Part shown: one piece after another, positions 32,376 through 45,899 of the stretch | How positions within the stretch are numbered: position 1 is the first letter of the stretch | Layout of the letters: every line of letters begins with the position of its first letter | Assembly (NCBI GenBank): GCA_028023455.1 | Contig: JAQFVV010000013.1 | Coordinates: 15,636,258-15,700,257 of the forward strand | Source of the DNA: Epiperipatus broadwayi | Taxonomy: Eukaryota; Onychophora; Udeonychophora; Euonychophora; Peripatidae | Direction: 5' to 3' | DNA length: 64,000 bases | Position numbers and translations under genes: made by a program | Notes under the pieces: generated by a model | What the model was told of the DNA's origin: nothing | Seen by the model: only the letters and a program-made list of their open reading frames with translations | Databases searched by the model: none

Positions 32376-33850
32376 TTGATCACAGAGGGCTCTACCAGAT
32401 CACTGCATACCTGGAAAATTTGTTTACCATGATCAAAGTTAATGATGATGATGACTTGCACCAACCAGATCCAGGGAGAGCAAAAGCACAATAATATTGT
32501 TCAGACAATTGAGAAAGTAAAACCAGGACAAACGTTAGCTAATATAATTTTAAAAATTATTAAAATTAATATTAAAATTTTTTTTGTAAGTACACAGATA
32601 TATAGCAAATAAGTGTGGTTTTATTAAATTCTCTCAGGTATGTATGAACAAAAATAAAATGTCAACGCTCTGGCAGACAGACTAATTTTCTAATAGAGTT
32701 TAAAAAAGGGAGGGAAGAATTTTCTTTCAGCTGAAGATTCACCTAAGCAACTCTGGTTTCCTTATTCAAAAGTTTTAAAACAAGTAAGGAATGAAAGATT
32801 CTTGCATGAATCAACAAAACCACTGCATGGACAACCACATTGAAAAGATTGCCATGGTTGGTTACAATGTAAGAAAAATAAATACGATATAAAGAATACG
32901 ACGAAGTGTGAATTGTTGAATGGGAGAAAATTTAAAATCTCCAATTTAATGAAAATAGAAAAATCTGAGGAAATACTCCGGCATAGATAATTTAAAATTG
33001 AGAGAACATAAAATCTCTGATTTAAGGAAGACAGAAATATATAACTGGTGAATCACCAACCAAATGATTGGCGAAAACTAAGCTGCTATATAATAATTAA
33101 AAGTTTCAATAAGAGACAGGTAAGTAATCAGAAAATTATTTACATCTACCCAAGCATTTATTAAGCAAGTGAAATGGCAAGTATAAAGGTAAATAGTTTT
33201 AAGAAATAAACTCAGTACACACTCTGACAAATAAATTTAAAAAAAACAAAATCTTAAAACTAAGATTCCAACAAGCTATAAATACAACATATAACACACA
33301 GAATAAATGCTCAAAATATATTAAATTTAACAGGCAAACGATATCATAAAAATAGGTTACTTTTTAGGATTAAGCCGAGACTTTAAAACCCTGGAAAGAA
33401 TAAGGAAACAGGTTACTTTGAGATATAAGGTTAAGATTGGCTGATATCTTTCAGCACAGCATGCATAGTTCATTCTACTGGAGAATTCCGATGAAGACTT
33501 TAGGTTTCCATTTTCAGTTCAGGAGACATGAGGCATTGTTAGGAATCAGTTCTTGTTTAGCTCTTATGACATGATCTTGCAGGGACAATTTGGGATCCAG
33601 GGCTCATCTTCAAATTGGTTTAGCATGGCATGATATTGAGGCAATTCTTCCTAGTGTACAGGTTTAGCATTCTGCAGGAAAGAGTCTTTTTAGCAATTTG
33701 AAGAAGGTGAGTTAAATTTGGCACACTTTCCTAATGGCATACAAAAAGTTGCAGCAAAACTAATCAAACAGAATAAGCATCAATAGCTGAAGAATAATCA
33801 GTCCAAAATCCCAGGGCTATTTATATGAGCTCTTATCAGTTATTTGTTTA
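32376..33850 (-). repeat. LTR-like repeat family L, copy 1
   Basis: This segment aligns over most of its length with 45860-45900 plus 48085-50300. Shared blocks are CCAGATC, AAATTTG-TTACC-TGATCAAA, ATTCAAAAGTT, GGAAATACTCCGGC, AATCACCAACCAAA and CAAATAAATTTAAA. It has no coding capacity and ends (on the plus strand) near a TATA-box-like site read on the minus strand at 33818-33826. An LTR, or LTR plus leader, of a minus-strand retrotransposon is the best reading. The 60-residue frame at 32762-32944 is not a gene. Confidence 0.6.
33818..33826 (-). promoter_or_regulatory. TATA-like site of repeat L copy 1
   Basis: On the minus strand ATATAAATAGCCCTGG parallels GGTATAAATAGCCC at 37.66 kb and GGTATAAATAACCCC at 50.2 kb. 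Conservation at the same relative place in related repeats supports a promoter role. Confidence 0.4.
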
Positions 33851-33854
33851 TTAC

Positions 33855-35490
33855 CACTATCTTCTAAAATACACAAGGACGTGAATAACAATTTATTATT
33901 AAACAAAAATCAATCAAATAGGATGGTGATATTGTTTAATAATTCTTGATTAACAATGAAAAATTAAAACAAATATCCACAGCATTCCATTCTTGAATAT
34001 TTAAAGTATATTTTGTTACAGTTTAGCCACTGATGTGTATCTTCTTTAGTCTCCATGCTCCAAGCTTTCTATTAGCTTTCATAAACTTCAAAGCTTTGCT
34101 ATCTTCCCATGACTACTACAACCCTTATTGTTTATAGTAGAAAATAATGAAAAAGGGATTATCCATAATTTTAAGCATTTTTGCTTTTCTGAAAATTGAG
34201 CATAAATACATCTATCCAAATTGCCACATTTCTGACTGCTGTAGCAGTTTCATGAATGCAAACTTAGATGTCAATTTAAAAAAGTCTTATGATACAGATA
34301 TAGCTTAAGAACACAACAATTTGGTTTAGCAACAAGATAACTAATAAAAAGTAATAGAAATTAAAATTGTAAAAAAAAAAAAAAAAAGCTCTGAACAAGA
34401 TAAAAATTATGTATAAAAAGCCTATTAACAAATTAATATATATAAAAAAAAAAGATAAGCAAAAGAAATTAGAATAGAAGAAGGTTAGAGTGATTAAAAG
34501 TAAATTAAATAAATATGCTTTGGGATATGTAAGTGATTTGTATAAAATGTCTTCACCTAGATTATTAAGAACAAAATTGAGATAAAAATAAAGTTTGTGA
34601 AGTAACAGATAAAATTGCTAAGTCTATAATTAAAAAAAAAAGATTAAAAATGGCAAAGTATGAGGGCATCCATAAGAATCTAATTAAGTTATAAATGATT
34701 GTGATTTAAAAAAAGGATTTGAATTACTTGATATTTTATGATAGATAGCATGATTTATGACCCAGAAAGATAGTTATTTTACAACAATAAATTATAATTT
34801 CATTGGATAAAAAGATTAATAAAATGAAATATAAAGATTTTAAAACTAATAAGCTGTAGTAGTAGAATTTTTGAATAAAACTATTTCTGATAGACTGGAT
34901 GCTCTTATTTGGAAAGCATTTTGGATTTATTAAGATATGATGAATATCTATTAGGAAATTTGTATATGAGACAGAATATATTTGTATTGTCAAATGATTT
35001 TTCCCCCATAAAAAAATATATAGGAAAAAAATTTTGTTGTTATTTAGTTTAATATTTATTTAGCTAAATTACTGTTTTTATAGGCAAAAAGCTTCAAATT
35101 CACTTAGTAGTGGCAATAAAAAAAATTACATTTCTTGATTGTATCAGAAAGTTTAAAATTTGAAAAATTTAACAGAATTTAAAATGGATAAAGGCAAGTA
35201 AGGGTAATTGCTTAAATTCCTAAAACTAATAATAACACAACTATAGCATTTCTATATTGAAAAAAAGTTATTGAAGAAAAAAAAATTGTCAAAAACATGT
35301 TTAATCACAAAAAAAGTTTTAACACTTTGCTAGTCATTTTATTTTAAAAATAATGTAGTAAGTTTGTTTGCGTTTTTGAATGAATGAATGAACACACATT
35401 GTATAGGTATATATGCTTCCTGAATTTATTATTAATAAATATATTATTATTTGATTTGTTTATATTATAATCTTAATTTATATATTGTAC
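33855..35490. other. AT-rich non-coding, possible very old LINE debris
   Basis: No motif strong enough to name. The 85-residue minus frame at 34736-34993 lies in low-complexity AT-rich sequence. An A-run of about 19 lies at 34369-34387. Confidence 0.35.
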
Positions 35491-35499
35491 TGGTCATAA

Positions 35500-38300
35500 G
35501 ATGTTATACCCCAACACAATCTAAACCCAAAGTCGGACTTCAAACCCAATTAAACCAAAGAATTTAATCCAAAACCAAACTGAATCCCAACCCAACTCAC
35601 GAGCTCAGATCACATCAATGGATAACACATGTTGACGGCACATGACTATGCACCAAGGAACTAGCTCAACGGATGATGATTTCTGAGACCTCTGATCTAA
35701 TTCTAACTAACGTACAATAAAATGGCTACGGATATTTCTAGATCAATTCATATATGCATGTTTGGGTTGCCGATACAGACAGCGAGCATGAATATTAAAA
35801 TAATAAATAATGAAGAAAGTCAAAACCAAATATGTTATATAAAATATTTAATAATAAGTAAATATTTGTTCAAATGGTTATGATTAGCATAATATATTAT
35901 CTCTAGTTTTTAGAGTGTGAATTACAATAAATAATGGCAGTCGTGCTCATATGCCAATAATTAATATGCAAGTGTGGAAGAAATATGTATGTCTATGCCC
36001 CGACAAGTAGACAAAGGTAAATAAAGGTATTTCATTTGGAAAGGAATTATGATTCTAATTTTATAAAAGAAAGATGTGAGATTCATTTTCACACATCCAT
36101 AAATCAATTCATGAAAAGCATGATGAGTATTTAGGGCATAACTTCAATATTTAACAAAGAACTTATTTAAAATTATAGATAAATATAAAGTTGTTTGATT
36201 TTAATAAAATCAATTCATTACGATTTATAAGCATAAGAGCAGGGTTTTATTGGAAATGAGAAATAAATGGTACTAATGACTTATGAGCAGTAAAAACAAA
36301 TATACATTATAATGGCTTGTCAGTAATTTAAGAAGTAGAAGGGCAGCTTGTGTTCTATAAGTCTTTTCTGCCCTATAAGTAATCCATGGAACACCGGGAA
36401 AGCCAAGTCGGGACACAGACACGAACCTTTAGTGTTCCAAATATAATAACAAGCGAGGGAGGAAGTGATTTCTTCCTATGTATTTAAAATAACAATAAGA
36501 TCACCGATGTGACAAACCTACAAAGCAGGAAGTGGCTCACTTTAACAATGTTCAGAATGGTGATGATTCAATGATCATCATATTTAATTAATAAAATCCA
36601 AATTATATAAGAAATGCTTTACATAATGACCTGATCATGTCAGATTAAAATCAAACTTATCCTAAGCAAAATGACTAAATGTAATTATATAATTATAATA
36701 ATCATACCCCAAATATCATGCCCTCACTGAATATTAATATAAAGTCCAAAATTTAAATTAGAATATATTGATTTTATTTCCTTTATCAACCTTTAGCAAA
36801 ACATTTTAATATTATCAATATGAATAAATAAATTTGTGAATTCAAATAAAATAGCTGGGAGCATAGGTTATAAAATGGGCTAATAATCATTATCAGCCAT
36901 TGGTAAAATAGAAAACATTTAATAAATCCTTCAACTCGATAATTAATAGAACCGTATTAATTTAGTTCCAATGGGCCATAATTAAACTATAAAATTTAAT
37001 ACAAGATTATTTTCATAAGGTAAGTGTAACGAAAGAGATTATCAAGTTGAAAGTATTATTGGCATATTATCAAAATAAATGATATTAATAATCATTCACG
37101 TAAATATATAAATAAAGTTAGTTAAAACGAACCGCCATCATAAGAAAAAGAAAGTTAACAAAATATTAATTTTAAGACTAGAGATAAGAATAAAGAATTA
37201 CTATACAATTTTAAGACATTATAAAGTGAGGAGAAATTTTGAACAGTAATTAATTCAAGACATGATTTAAGGTAAAGTTCATAAACAGGCCAGAAAGTTG
37301 CGGTTCTGAAAATAAAGATATTACCAGTCCTTCCATGGTTTGTTCATTAATTTACACGGCAAAGTCCAGTTGGGTTGAGAAGATAATGTAGGCGCCCATT
37401 TAATTCATATAAATAGCATTTTTGGATTGGTTTCCTTAAGATTTCGGCAGCTCACAATTAGTATAGAAATTTCTAATTAGCAGCTACATGTTGAAGATTT
37501 TACGGGAACTTCGGGGTCCAGCAATCAGATCTTCGAAGTTAGCCATGCACAATGCTGAAAAGACTATCAAAATTCATAATTACAAGTAGCGTAGCTTCAG
37601 GTAGCAACTCTTCTAAAAATGTAATGGCTTCTTTTCTCTAGAAACTTTTCTGGGCTATTTATACCTGTCCTGCGGTTTCCCGCCCATACTGATTCTGATG
37701 CCTTCAGGCTAAAGTCTTTAAATTATTACAGGTTAAAATTTTCATTAATTGATTTCTGATCCATTCCTCCGATAAGACTTTCAAATCCATTAACTTTGAA
37801 TTCATTTTCTATTTAGAAAATGAATTTGTAAATCTGAATAAACGATTTTAATTAAGAACCGTCCTTACATTTTAAATTATCCTTTTAACTAATTAATAAA
37901 AATTCCCCATTGTCTTTGGGAAAGGGCGATCTGAAAACTTATCGAAAGAATGTAGCTTTTAATCATATGAATTTGAACAAAATGGCAAAAGTAAAATTAA
38001 AACATTCCGATGTAATGAAACTTTATAGCGAATATATATATATTTAACTATTCATAAATATCTATGTACAATCCACGCAATTATAATATATATGTTTTCA
38101 TGAATAATTTTATCATGAAGTTATTAATAATATTAGTAAGTTTAAATATAAAATAATTGGCTTTAACAAATGTTTAAGTAATGATCTGTTTTAATCAAAA
38201 CTAGCATGTATTAAAATACTATAAAGCCCCATTACATTCGGAAATTCATTGTTAGTGATAGGGTTTGAAGTAGGCTAAAGGTGGGATCTCATGAAGCTCA
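35500..38300 (-). repeat. Non-coding LTR-like region with minus-strand promoter
   Basis: Locally less AT-rich sequence without coding motifs. Near its plus-strand end (37640-37690) it has TTTCCCGC upstream of a TATA-like site on the minus strand, the same arrangement as in repeat L at 50.2 kb. It may be a long LTR of a related family; ends and target duplication were not found. Confidence 0.35.
37656..37665 (-). promoter_or_regulatory. TATA-like site
   Basis: GGTATAAATAGCCCAG on the minus strand, preceded by a GGGCGGGAAACCGCAGGAC GC-rich stretch. This is a typical core-promoter arrangement for an LTR. Confidence 0.45.
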
Positions 38301-38599
38301 GATCGAACTTAGATTTGACCGCTTCAATATGCATACTACATATACAAAATAAGTGTTTGTGTTATATGTTCATGTAAAAAGAGCTGTGTACTTCAAGTTC
38401 AATAAAAAATATACATTCTATTGAAATCAACGCTGATAACAAAATGAGCCATTGTAGAGGATGTACAATGTATACAAGGGTGGCGTAAAACAAAATATAG
38501 TGGGTATTGTGATTGCATTGTACACTACAAAACACATATGTAAATCATTTTCTAGATTTCTTAATATATAAAAAAAATCCCTATAATTCTTGTTTAAAA

Positions 38600-39350
38600 A
38601 TACCATAGTACACCTAAACCTCATTTAGCGATTGGCTACTTAGCGATATTTCACAATAGTGACCATCATCAATGTGCACTTACTACTTCGATTTACAATC
38701 GATTATTCATTATAATGATAGGGAAATTTTTTTTTTTTTAAATTTAGAACGTATAAACTTAAAATATATATAATTAATAAATCTATAATACTATATACTG
38801 TACATATAAGTGTTGAATGTTTTTAGAAAAATTAAACTTTATTTAAATATAATGCACAGTAATTGGATTATTTAATAAAGTTTAATTTTTCTAAAGACAT
38901 TCAACACTTATATTAGATGATGAAATAGTTCAATATATAAATATGATACTGTACAACTAAAATGCCATCATCACAAACTTTCAAGAAAATTAATTACTGT
39001 ATATTATTTTTAGAACACTTGGTAATTATGTAAAAATAATATTGATTTTGTAACTTGGTTAAAAATATTGTTTATACCCAAGTGGTTTCAAATCAAAAAA
39101 AAAACAACATTTTAAAATGAATGTTGAATTAGAAAAAAGTTTAAAAAGAAAAACAGATTGCATTTAAAATAAGTGTTAATGAATATTTTTTTAATATGCA
39201 CTTTATTCCTAAGTTAGTGAAATTTTTTAGCTTTAGGAACCGACCAATTTTTTCCCCATAGACCCCATTATAAATGTGTATTCTGTATACGATATTCTTG
39301 CTTAACAATGAGTTTTGGAGAACCAATTGCCATCGCTAAGGGGGGTAAAA
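38600..39350. mobile_element. pogo/Tigger-like DNA transposon remnant
   Basis: The left end (AAACCTCATTTAGCGATTGG) and right end (AATTGCCATCGCTAAGGGGG) are imperfect inverted repeats around an AT-rich middle. A CCCCATTATAAATG block sits near the right end. These are hallmarks of pogo/Tigger-type non-autonomous elements. No transposase is present; ends are approximate. Confidence 0.45.
38805..38912. repeat. Short inverted repeat (45-bp arms)
   Basis: TATAAGTGTTGAATG … and … CATTCAACACTTATA arms pair through AGAAAAATTAAACTTTATT with an 18-20 bp loop. It lies inside the pogo-like remnant and may be a nested TA-flanked MITE. Confidence 0.8.
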
Positions 39351-39354
39351 GTGT

Positions 39355-41975
39355 ATTTCTAAATGTTTTTAAAACAATATGTATTTGTATACATTTACAC
39401 TACTTCTTTTAAATATTATTAACAAAATTGTATGAATTTGTTTTTCATAATAATAGATACACAAAAAATGTGTTAATACAGAAATTATTCCAAAAAATTG
39501 ACCTATAATAAAACCAAATAAATGTAACACTAATGAAAAGAAATACTGATCAATATTAATATCATGCATTCACTAGAAACTGTTTGAAAAAATATATATT
39601 AAGAATATGCCAGTGATTGAGAGATAGCTATCTATAGGTAGACCAGAAAGAAACTGCTAAGAATTTTTTTATCTATAACAATTCATAAAAGAAAAACATG
39701 CAGTACTTTTATTGATCTAATCTCAGCTTCTATTTTAAACAAATGGACTTCTAAAAGTCTATAAAACAAATGCGGGAATTCATTAAAATGCTCTAATAGT
39801 AATACATTCTTCCAAAAACAAAATGCAGGGAATTTGTCTGTTTACATTTCAGAAATAGAAAAATTCTTAATAAAGATTTGAAATTTTTTTTAAATATTTC
39901 TAAAAACTGGGGTCTTACTCCCAATCCAAACAACTCTTCATCTAAATATAACAGGAAAAATTTCAATAAACTGAAATATAATCATACTACATGTTAATTA
40001 GGAGTAATCTTGGATCACAATTTATTTTCTTCATCTATCAAAAGTTAAACCTAAAATAATTTTTATGAATAGTTTTTTGGAAAGCATGTGATGCAAATAC
40101 TTTATAAACAACTTCCTTAACACTAGATATTATATTAGTAAATAATATGCTACTGTTTGGCGAAACAGTATCCACATTAAACTTCTGGATATTCAAATTA
40201 AATATCATGAGAAAGATTTCTGGCACTTTACAAGTCTAATTGCTTATAATGGTCTCCTGCTTTTCACATATTCCTTTACCAGACATCAAAAGAGAAGTTT
40301 CCCTACAGAAAATGTATAAAAAGCTGCTATCTCTTAACTCAATATATACTTACACTAATTCATATTTATCGCAAATACATGTACAGTATAACTCTTTTTT
40401 GCATCAATTATTAGCTACTTCAAATAACCTAAGAATTATGGTACAAAAATTGGCTTCTTATAAAGTTCTAAAAAAAATATTTTCCCAGAGTCAAACAATA
40501 TAGCCAACTGAATTTTAATCATCCTAGAAGTTACTGGAGTTTTTTCAAGAGATTGAGAATTACTCATGATACTTGAGTCCATCCAGTTCACAAATGGAAT
40601 TTAACTGTCTCTAATTTTGTATAAGTAGTCAAATACATCATAATTAATGTCTCAAATTAAATGTGTTCACAAAATTGAAGGATTTAATAAAGCCATTAAT
40701 GAATCTATCCTTTGGTTGGAATCTCTGGAGATTTCTTAATAGAGTTAGTTAATAATTAAAAATCCTCTTGAAACCCAAAAAGAAAAAAGTAACATGTTTT
40801 TTAATATAAAAACAGTTTCTTGATTATCAAATTTAGAAGGCAACTTCAAGATAAAAAAAATTAATTTATTCTCATATATATTTTATGCCCGATAGCAAAG
40901 TTTAGCAATTAAAGCAGGAATACAATAATTAAACTATCATTATGATCAATCATCATTAGTAATACTTTAAAATTGATTGTATCCCATCTCATTTTCTACT
41001 GAGGTCATAATTTTAGCCAGGATATTATGTAATATACTTGACTTGGGAAGGGGAGTCAAAATTTAAAATTGGCAACAAAAAAAAAATGTTAGGAATCAAG
41101 AGGTACAATATAAAAAAATTGGAAAAAATTTTTAGATTTAGAAAAATTTCTTTGAAAAATCTGAATTATTCAACCTATAATATTTCCTATGACTTTCTAT
41201 AAATGTGAAAGCTGAACTCTGAAAAAGGATGCTGCCTTTTTTAAACTGAGGTGGTGCTGGTGAAGACTTTTCGTAAATAACATGAACAGCAAGAAAAATC
41301 AATAAAAGTATTCTTGATCAGATTAGATGTAACTCTTTCTTGACCCATGAATAAGCAGGTTAAAATTGTCTTATTTTAGTCACATCATGAGACAAGAAAA
41401 TTAATTAGAAAGTATATAATGCTCATTTAATGACTAAATGAAATGCACATTAAGGAAAATACTTCCGAGTCATCTAAAAACTAAACAGTTATATCCAATC
41501 ATTTTTTAATTATTCTGCTACATATGCATAATTTTAATCATAAGCCTGAAAATCTGAGTAAGAAAACTGATTAAGATGTTAAAACAAAAATTTCAAAACA
41601 GAAAAACTAGAGAAGTGTGTTATTGGCTGACATAGAAAGAATGTGCACAAGACATCTTAAAAGCAGAGTTAGAAAAGTAATTAGTGCTTTTTTCCCATTT
41701 AGCAATGCCTATAGTCATCCACTTATTCAAGACAAATATCTTTTTATTTTCCATCTTTTAGTTTTACTTTTCCCATTAAATACTAAATTCTTTTTTTTTT
41801 TTTTTAAATGAATAAAGTTTCATATCTCTTCTTGCTTTTCCACACTTCTTTAATATTAACTCCATATCTTTTATACTATTACAAAAAATACCATATTATC
41901 ATCAAAAAAAAAAAGTCAGGCTGCTATACATTCTATTGATTTCAACTAAAAAAATCACCATCCTTATCACATCAA
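39355..41975. other. AT-rich non-coding, nothing recognised
   Basis: Short frames (39369-39569, 40038-40226, 40240-40503, 41617-41811) carry no recognisable domain and are in AT-rich sequence where chance frames are common. Confidence 0.45.
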
Positions 41976-41979
41976 TGTT

Positions 41980-43700
41980 TCATACAATTTCATATTTAAT
42001 TTCCACTGATTCTATATCCCCAATCAATATTTATAAAAAATAATTTTTGTAAAGACTCATATTAATTTTAAAAACCCTAAATTTATTTCTATTTTTCAAG
42101 CCTTCCCCAAAATCTATTTCTATCAGGCCTATTATAAGCCTTTTCTCTATTTAAAAATACAATAAATAATTTATTTTCCTTAAAAGACATTTCAATTAAC
42201 TGAAATACAATAAATAATTTTTCTTCTATTCTTTTTCCTGTATGAAATTCAATCAATCTCCCACAAAATTTCACTTTTATAATTTATAAACTATAATTTA
42301 TAAACTATGTTTAAGTTTATTGCTGCTGTTTTATAATTAGTTAACAATCTAATATTATTTCCCTTTCCTTTATATAATAATCTAATTCTCACAACTTTCA
42401 TCTGGAATCTTATTATCAACTATAATTACACTAACCTCCAAATAAAAACTTTTCTATGGGAAAAACTGAATAGATGGGTTTTATTAATTTTCTTATACTG
42501 AATTCAAAAATGCATTTTGCTTTGTTCTGATTAATTAGCAATAATGCAAAATGTCAATTTGTTATTATGTAAAATTTTTGATAGCAAGCAAAGCAAAAGG
42601 TGCAAGAGTTGAAAGCTTAATCATATTACACTCCTTGGAGAGCCATGGTGTTCTTAAAATATTTATAATAAAAATTTCATGAATAAAGATTAAAATAGTT
42701 TTTATATTCACATTAATGCACAAACAGATATAAATAAAAGTAAAAGATATATAAAACACAAACTTGTCTTTAAGACAACTGATAGATAATCTTGAAAAGG
42801 ATTGTCAGCCCAACGTTTCCCACTGATTAAGATAGGGTTGGGATTTGAAAGAAGCAACTGGCTTCTTATCTACAGCCAAACTTCTATCAAGCTCTTCTTA
42901 TCTGGAGGGAGTTTATTATCACTATACGTGCAAAATTAATATGCAATTCACACTAAATAATCATGCACAAATAATAACAACTAAAGTTATATAATTGTAT
43001 TATATAAAAAGAGATGTGTGAAAACATTTTTCAGCATTACATTTTATGGCTGCAGATACTAAAAAAAAAACAAATGTGCCACAACTAGATGTGAAATGAC
43101 AATATTGACTTCGTTTTTGGATTCAGGATATTGACTTCCATTAAAATAATCTATTTTCTATTTTACAACAAAATTATATAGGCTCGTGCTATTAATACTT
43201 TTTTTTAAAGTAAACTTTGCATATTTACCCATATCTATTATCATTTTAGCTACAATAACATTTCTCTTTCTACTTTTCAACTTATTTATTGATCTACTGA
43301 AGTCTGCATCCATTGCTCTTCTATCTCTTTAGTGAATTACATTTAATTACCAACTCTCTTCACCCAAAGTTTTTATTATAAATTCATTACAAGTTCTTCC
43401 CTATTCTTACATACTTTTATATATCTCCAAAATTTTTCACAACTCTTCTTATCACACTGGGATGAACTTAATAATAGTTCATCCCATTTCCATCTTTAAA
43501 AAGCTATATCATCTAAACTTTACATTTTTATAATCCCTACATGCCTTCCTTTTTTCATCTATTTTCTTGTATTAATTTAGTCGGTTCTAAATATTCATTT
43601 GCAATCTTCTTCACCATGTCCACTCACTCTTCACAACTTTTAAAAACACCATTTTTAATAATCATTTCATTATAAATGACAGCATCATATAAGCATTTCC
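41980..43700 (-). pseudogene. Decayed LINE, same family as 45.9-48.1 kb
   Basis: On the minus strand KAYNRPDRNRFWGRLEK (about 42092-42145) matches EKAYNRVNRNRLWVRLAN of the better copy, followed by sequence like its GDIESVKVKN region at 42010. The part at 43290-43690 reads like the linker between endonuclease and RT (KIDEKRKACRDYKN…). Middle portions are unrecognisable, and stops and indels are frequent. Confidence 0.6.
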
Positions 43701-43924
43701 TATTAGCTCATTATTTAATTAAGATATAAGTTGCTATATAATAGCCAAATTCTGAATTGTGAACTATAACAATACAAGGATCGTAAAATTGGTTTTAAGG
43801 GAAGAGTCTTAATAATTACATAACCCATTACATTTCATAGTGTCTCGTAGTCAAAATTCAACAAAAATATGCTTGAGAAAAGATAAGACAAAAAATAAAA
43901 TACATTATGCATGCATATAATACA

Positions 43925-44180
43925 TCATCTTGTAGATAATTCATTTCCCTTTACAGCCATGTTTTCAAAATGATGATATAACTTTTCTTTTTACAATTTT
44001 TTTGTAAAAGTTATACTTTAAAAAAAAAAAAAGCAATGACAATTCATATTCAAGATTTTTAGAATATGCATATATATATATCTTGTAAATAATTCATTTC
44101 TCTTTACAATTATGTTTTCAAAATAGCAATGTGACACAACTTTTTTTCATAAAATTTTTGCAGTAGTTATATTTTAAGAA
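43925..44180. repeat. Imperfect tandem duplication, about 155-bp period
   Basis: ATCTTGTAGATAATTCATTT and ATCTTGTAAATAATTCATTT start the two units (about 43927 and 44081). Both continue with a CTTTACA…ATGTTTTCAAAATG block and an AGTTATA-TTTAA end. Confidence 0.75.
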
Positions 44181-44189
44181 AAAATAAAA

Positions 44190-44735
44190 ATTTATACAAA
44201 AAAAAACAACAATTATTTTGATATAAAATTACTTTTATTTATAAAAAAAATTGGTCATACAAATAATATTTTATACGTTTCTGCATGCAATTTATATATA
44301 TGTGCTAGTGTAAATAAACAGGTTTCAGTTAATATATTTTGCTTTTCTATATTTATCAGTGTTATTATTAAATAAATATTTCAATTACAACATAATTAAA
44401 TTTTTTTTGTCAGGAAAGAAAAACCCTAAAAGATGTTTTATCTCCTAGATTGTGATAAATGATTCCCACTCCCACCAAAAAAAAAATATTATTAATAATA
44501 TGACTGATAAATAAATCTATGCATCATTTTTTTCTCAATTTTATTTAGAATGATTTAAAAATAATAAAAATATTATTTTAAATCTAATTTATCAAAATTT
44601 ACTCTTTATGAGTGAATTTAAAAATAATAGCTAATAAAAATGTTTAAATTCTTTATTTTATGATAATTATATTTTCTTAGTTTTATTGTTTTTTTTATAG
44701 TATGAGAGTTTTTTTATGGAGCATTTAATAACAAT
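44190..44735. other. AT-rich non-coding, nothing recognised
   Basis: Simple A/T sequence only. Confidence 0.45.
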
Positions 44736-44742
44736 CAATCCT

Positions 44743-44819
44743 TAAGCTATCAACAATCTCAACCTGTAATGGTAGTGTTAAAGGACTTGCCTTGATTACA
44801 GGTTGAGATTGATAGCTTA
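44743..44819 (+). repeat. Hairpin with tRNA-like content
   Basis: Arms AAGCTATCAACAATCTCAACC and GGTTGAGATTGATAGCTT pair almost fully around a 23-base loop. The loop and right arm (TGGTAGTGTTAAAGGACTTG, CCTTGATTACAGGTTGAG) resemble a tRNA D-arm/anticodon/B-box series. It could be a folded SINE fragment, a small MITE or a microRNA-like hairpin. Confidence 0.6.
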
Positions 44820-45096
44820 TAGGTTAGTGTTTATCACCTACATTTATAAACCTATTAAAGCCATTAATAATTGGCTTTATTGTCTCAGCATTTAATATTT
44901 TATCTTTTTATTACATTATGAAATTATTATGAAAATTGTAACTAAATAAGTATATAAAAATTTAAATACGGTGTTTTCAGTAATCAACAGTTAATATTAA
45001 TTCCAAGCAACAATATGGACTTCAATTTTAGTTATATTCAGCAGATTTAACTTGCTTTATTATAAATTGTGAAGAATGAAACATATTCAACTATTA

Positions 45097-45469
45097 AAAC
45101 AGAGGCAAAACTCCCCATATAGTAGTGCTACGCAGTATAAGCCAGAGTGATCAATGGATTCAAGAAGGTTTGTGCATAAAATCTCTATCTAGTGCCTACT
45201 CATTCAATATCCCCAGATTAGTTTCTAGCAAGTGGCTTTCATCAGTGAGGAACCTTGGATCTGAAAGCATTGCACCTATATCTTAGAAACTAATGCAATA
45301 CTCTAGCAGCCACCTTTTACTTTTTATAAAGTTAATTATAAAGCTATGAATCTAAAATTGAAAAGAATAATATTTTCAATCCAATATAGTTATATAGTCA
45401 TATAGATCTGAACTCGGTTCAGTACCTATAAATTTTGGTGTATTTGGTTTTTTAATAGCGATTTAATAG
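45097..45469 (-). mobile_element. Hammerhead-ribozyme repeat R1, copy F (5' truncated)
   Basis: TCAACTATTA flanks the insertion (45087-45096 and 45470-45479). On the minus strand it is a single unit with the common 3' terminus (GTTTTGCCTCTGTTTT-type, at 45097), the ribozyme and the GCAGCCACC-like interior. Its 5' end falls within the unit, without inversion. It shows the simple 5'-truncated form of the same insertion process. Confidence 0.7.
45202..45260 (-). ncRNA. Type I hammerhead motif (R1-F), near complete
   Basis: The minus strand has CUGAUGA, helix II AGC/GCU with loop CACUU, GAAAC, and AAUC as cleavage triplet region (an AUC triplet still satisfies NUH). Inner helix I is TCCTCA/TGGGGA; the outer helix has one mismatch. 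The 15.2-16.2 pair of helix III is lost. Activity is uncertain. Confidence 0.7.
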
Positions 45470-45479
45470 TCAACTATTA

Positions 45480-45855
45480 TGTAATTCTCTTGTATAGTTA
45501 ACAAGCACTATATAATATAAATGAAATCTACTCCTATTACTTGGGAAACTAAAACTTTCCTTTTAACATTTTTAAACTATTGTTACTATGATATTTTTCA
45601 AATACAATCTACTCGATATCTGATTGCATGACTTCAATTATACACAATAACACAAAAAATATAAAAATATCATTAAAATTCACAAATTTTGCAATATTCA
45701 AACAGCCTTTTTTTATTCTCTTGAGTGCCCTATACAATCATATTTAAAAAAAAAAAAATAGAAATTTGTAGATAAATTTTACAATAAGTTAGTAGCCATT
45801 TTTCCATCTCATGGTACATATAAAATTATATATATATATTGTAAGTCACTCAATC
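45480..45855. other. AT-rich non-coding, nothing recognised
   Basis: Low-complexity A/T sequence. Confidence 0.45.
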
Positions 45856-45899
45856 TACCTTTGATCATGGAGGGCACCACCAGATCGCTACGTATCTGG

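Noticed and set aside
34400-35000. Possible LINE remnant
   Set aside because: A few residues suggested RT-like order, but no motif was convincing on either strand.
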